Shown: piece by piece, positions 6,774 through 7,250 of the stretch | Layout of the letters: the number at the start of each line of letters is the position of its first letter | How positions within the stretch are numbered: the first letter of the stretch is position 1 | Source: Acidobacteriota bacterium | GTDB lineage: Bacteria > Acidobacteriota > Terriglobia > Terriglobales > Acidobacteriaceae | DNA: 7,250 nucleotides | Reading direction: 5' to 3' | NCBI GenBank assembly: GCA_021781255.1 | Contig: JAJXXG010000562.1 | Span: 1-7,250, forward strand | The notes under the pieces: generated by a model | The model's database searches: none | Seen by the model: the letters and a program-made list of their open reading frames with translations, nothing else | What the model was told of the DNA's origin: nothing | Translations under genes and position numbers: made by a program

Positions 6774-7250
6774 CTAAAAGTCCCGCGCGTCACGCGTCGG
6801 AATCGAGGCACGCACGGCATTCAGCACCGCCAGCAGGTCAATCACCTCCTGGCCAATGGCGCCCTGCAGCGGCGGCAGATAACCCAGCGCAGCCGCCACC
6901 ATTCCAAGCGAGCTCAGCGCCATTCCTCCCACCGCGCTCTCAAGCGCGATTCTCCGCATGCGCCTGCCGATATGCAGCAGATCATTTACGCGCTCGAGCG
7001 TCGGCTCCATAATCACCGCTCCTGCTGCCTCCGAAGTAATATCGCTATTTTGCCCAAAGGCCACACCAACCGTGGCGGCCATCATCGCCGGAGCATCATT
7101 AATCCCGTCGCCAAGGAAAAGCGTCGGCGCCTTCTCCGTCTCCGTCCGCACAATCTGCAGCTTCTCTTCCGGTTCCAGGCTTGCGCGCACATCGCCGATG
7201 CCCACAATCCTTGCCAGGTGTTGCACCTCCGCATCACGGTCGCCAGAGAG
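6774..7250 (-). CDS. Heavy-metal P-type ATPase, C-terminal part (5' end outside)
   Basis: The frame is open from the right edge to TAG at 6774, giving the last 158 residues of an integral membrane cation pump. It begins LSGDRDAE, the end of the P domain, then [10 protein letters not shown] and the hinge motif [20 protein letters not shown] with Mg-binding aspartates. [13 protein letters not shown] follows, then the last two transmembrane helices at roughly 110-128 and 134-150 of the fragment. This order is diagnostic of P1B-type ATPases, which export or load transition metals at the cost of ATP. The last helix has [15 protein letters not shown], without the HEGGT of P1B-4 pumps, so the metal is not predictable; the N-terminal metal-binding region and the CPX-type motif are outside the window. 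A GTG at 7226 is internal and is not the start. Confidence 0.92.
   Translation of the reverse strand, partial: LSGDRDAEVQHLARIVGIGDVRASLEPEEKLQIVRTETEKAPTLFLGDGINDAPAMMAATVGVAFGQNSDITSEAAGAVIMEPTLERVNDLLHIGRRMRRIALESAVGGMALSSLGMVAAALGYLPPLQGAIGQEVIDLLAVLNAVRASIPTRDARDF

Overview
The window reads like part of an Acidobacteriota chromosome, probably class Terriglobia. This is an inference. It rests on GC-rich coding sequence, a secreted TPR protein that resembles a family I associate with acidobacteria, and a glutaredoxin with an unusual C-terminal extension. No alignment was run. There are no rRNA, tRNA, IS element or CRISPR signals, so this is mostly housekeeping and accessory metabolism rather than a mobile island.

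Layout. Almost everything lies on the minus strand, so it is read here from right to left. The right edge holds the C-terminal part of a heavy-metal P-type ATPase (6774-7250, -). It converges on the only plus-strand gene, a DUF985/Cupin_5 protein (6265-6750, +). A small glutaredoxin (5966-6223, -) is divergent from the cupin. Behind it come purB (adenylosuccinate lyase, 4585-5895, -, most likely with a TTG start) and, 12 bp later, ubiX (flavin prenyltransferase, 3982-4572, -). A 312-bp gap (3670-3981) follows, then metY and metX (3669 to 1208, -), which overlap by 4 bp. After a 339-bp gap with its own sigma70-like promoter comes the 5' part of a secreted TPR protein gene (868 to 1, -), cut by the left edge.

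How the genes work together. MetX acylates homoserine and MetY replaces the acyl group with sulfide to give homocysteine, so the pair forms a direct-sulfhydrylation methionine module. PurB (purines) and UbiX (prenylated FMN for UbiD-type decarboxylases) are ordinary neighbours. The ATPase, glutaredoxin and cupin are not visibly linked to the met genes.

The most interesting part is the metYX leader. Downstream of a TTGACA-18-GATACT promoter lies a short reading frame in which Met and Cys codons are packed together (core peptide MCMCSSCGPARAAEDWQMR). It is followed by a 10-bp, U-tailed intrinsic terminator between the reading frame and metY. A segment just after the last Cys codon (GGACCCG) is perfectly complementary to the 5' arm of that terminator. 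Together these have the architecture of a translation-dependent transcription attenuator for sulfur amino acid synthesis, with no SAM riboswitch or T-box recognisable. The leader frame also extends upstream to an ATG at the predicted transcription start, so leaderless translation is possible.
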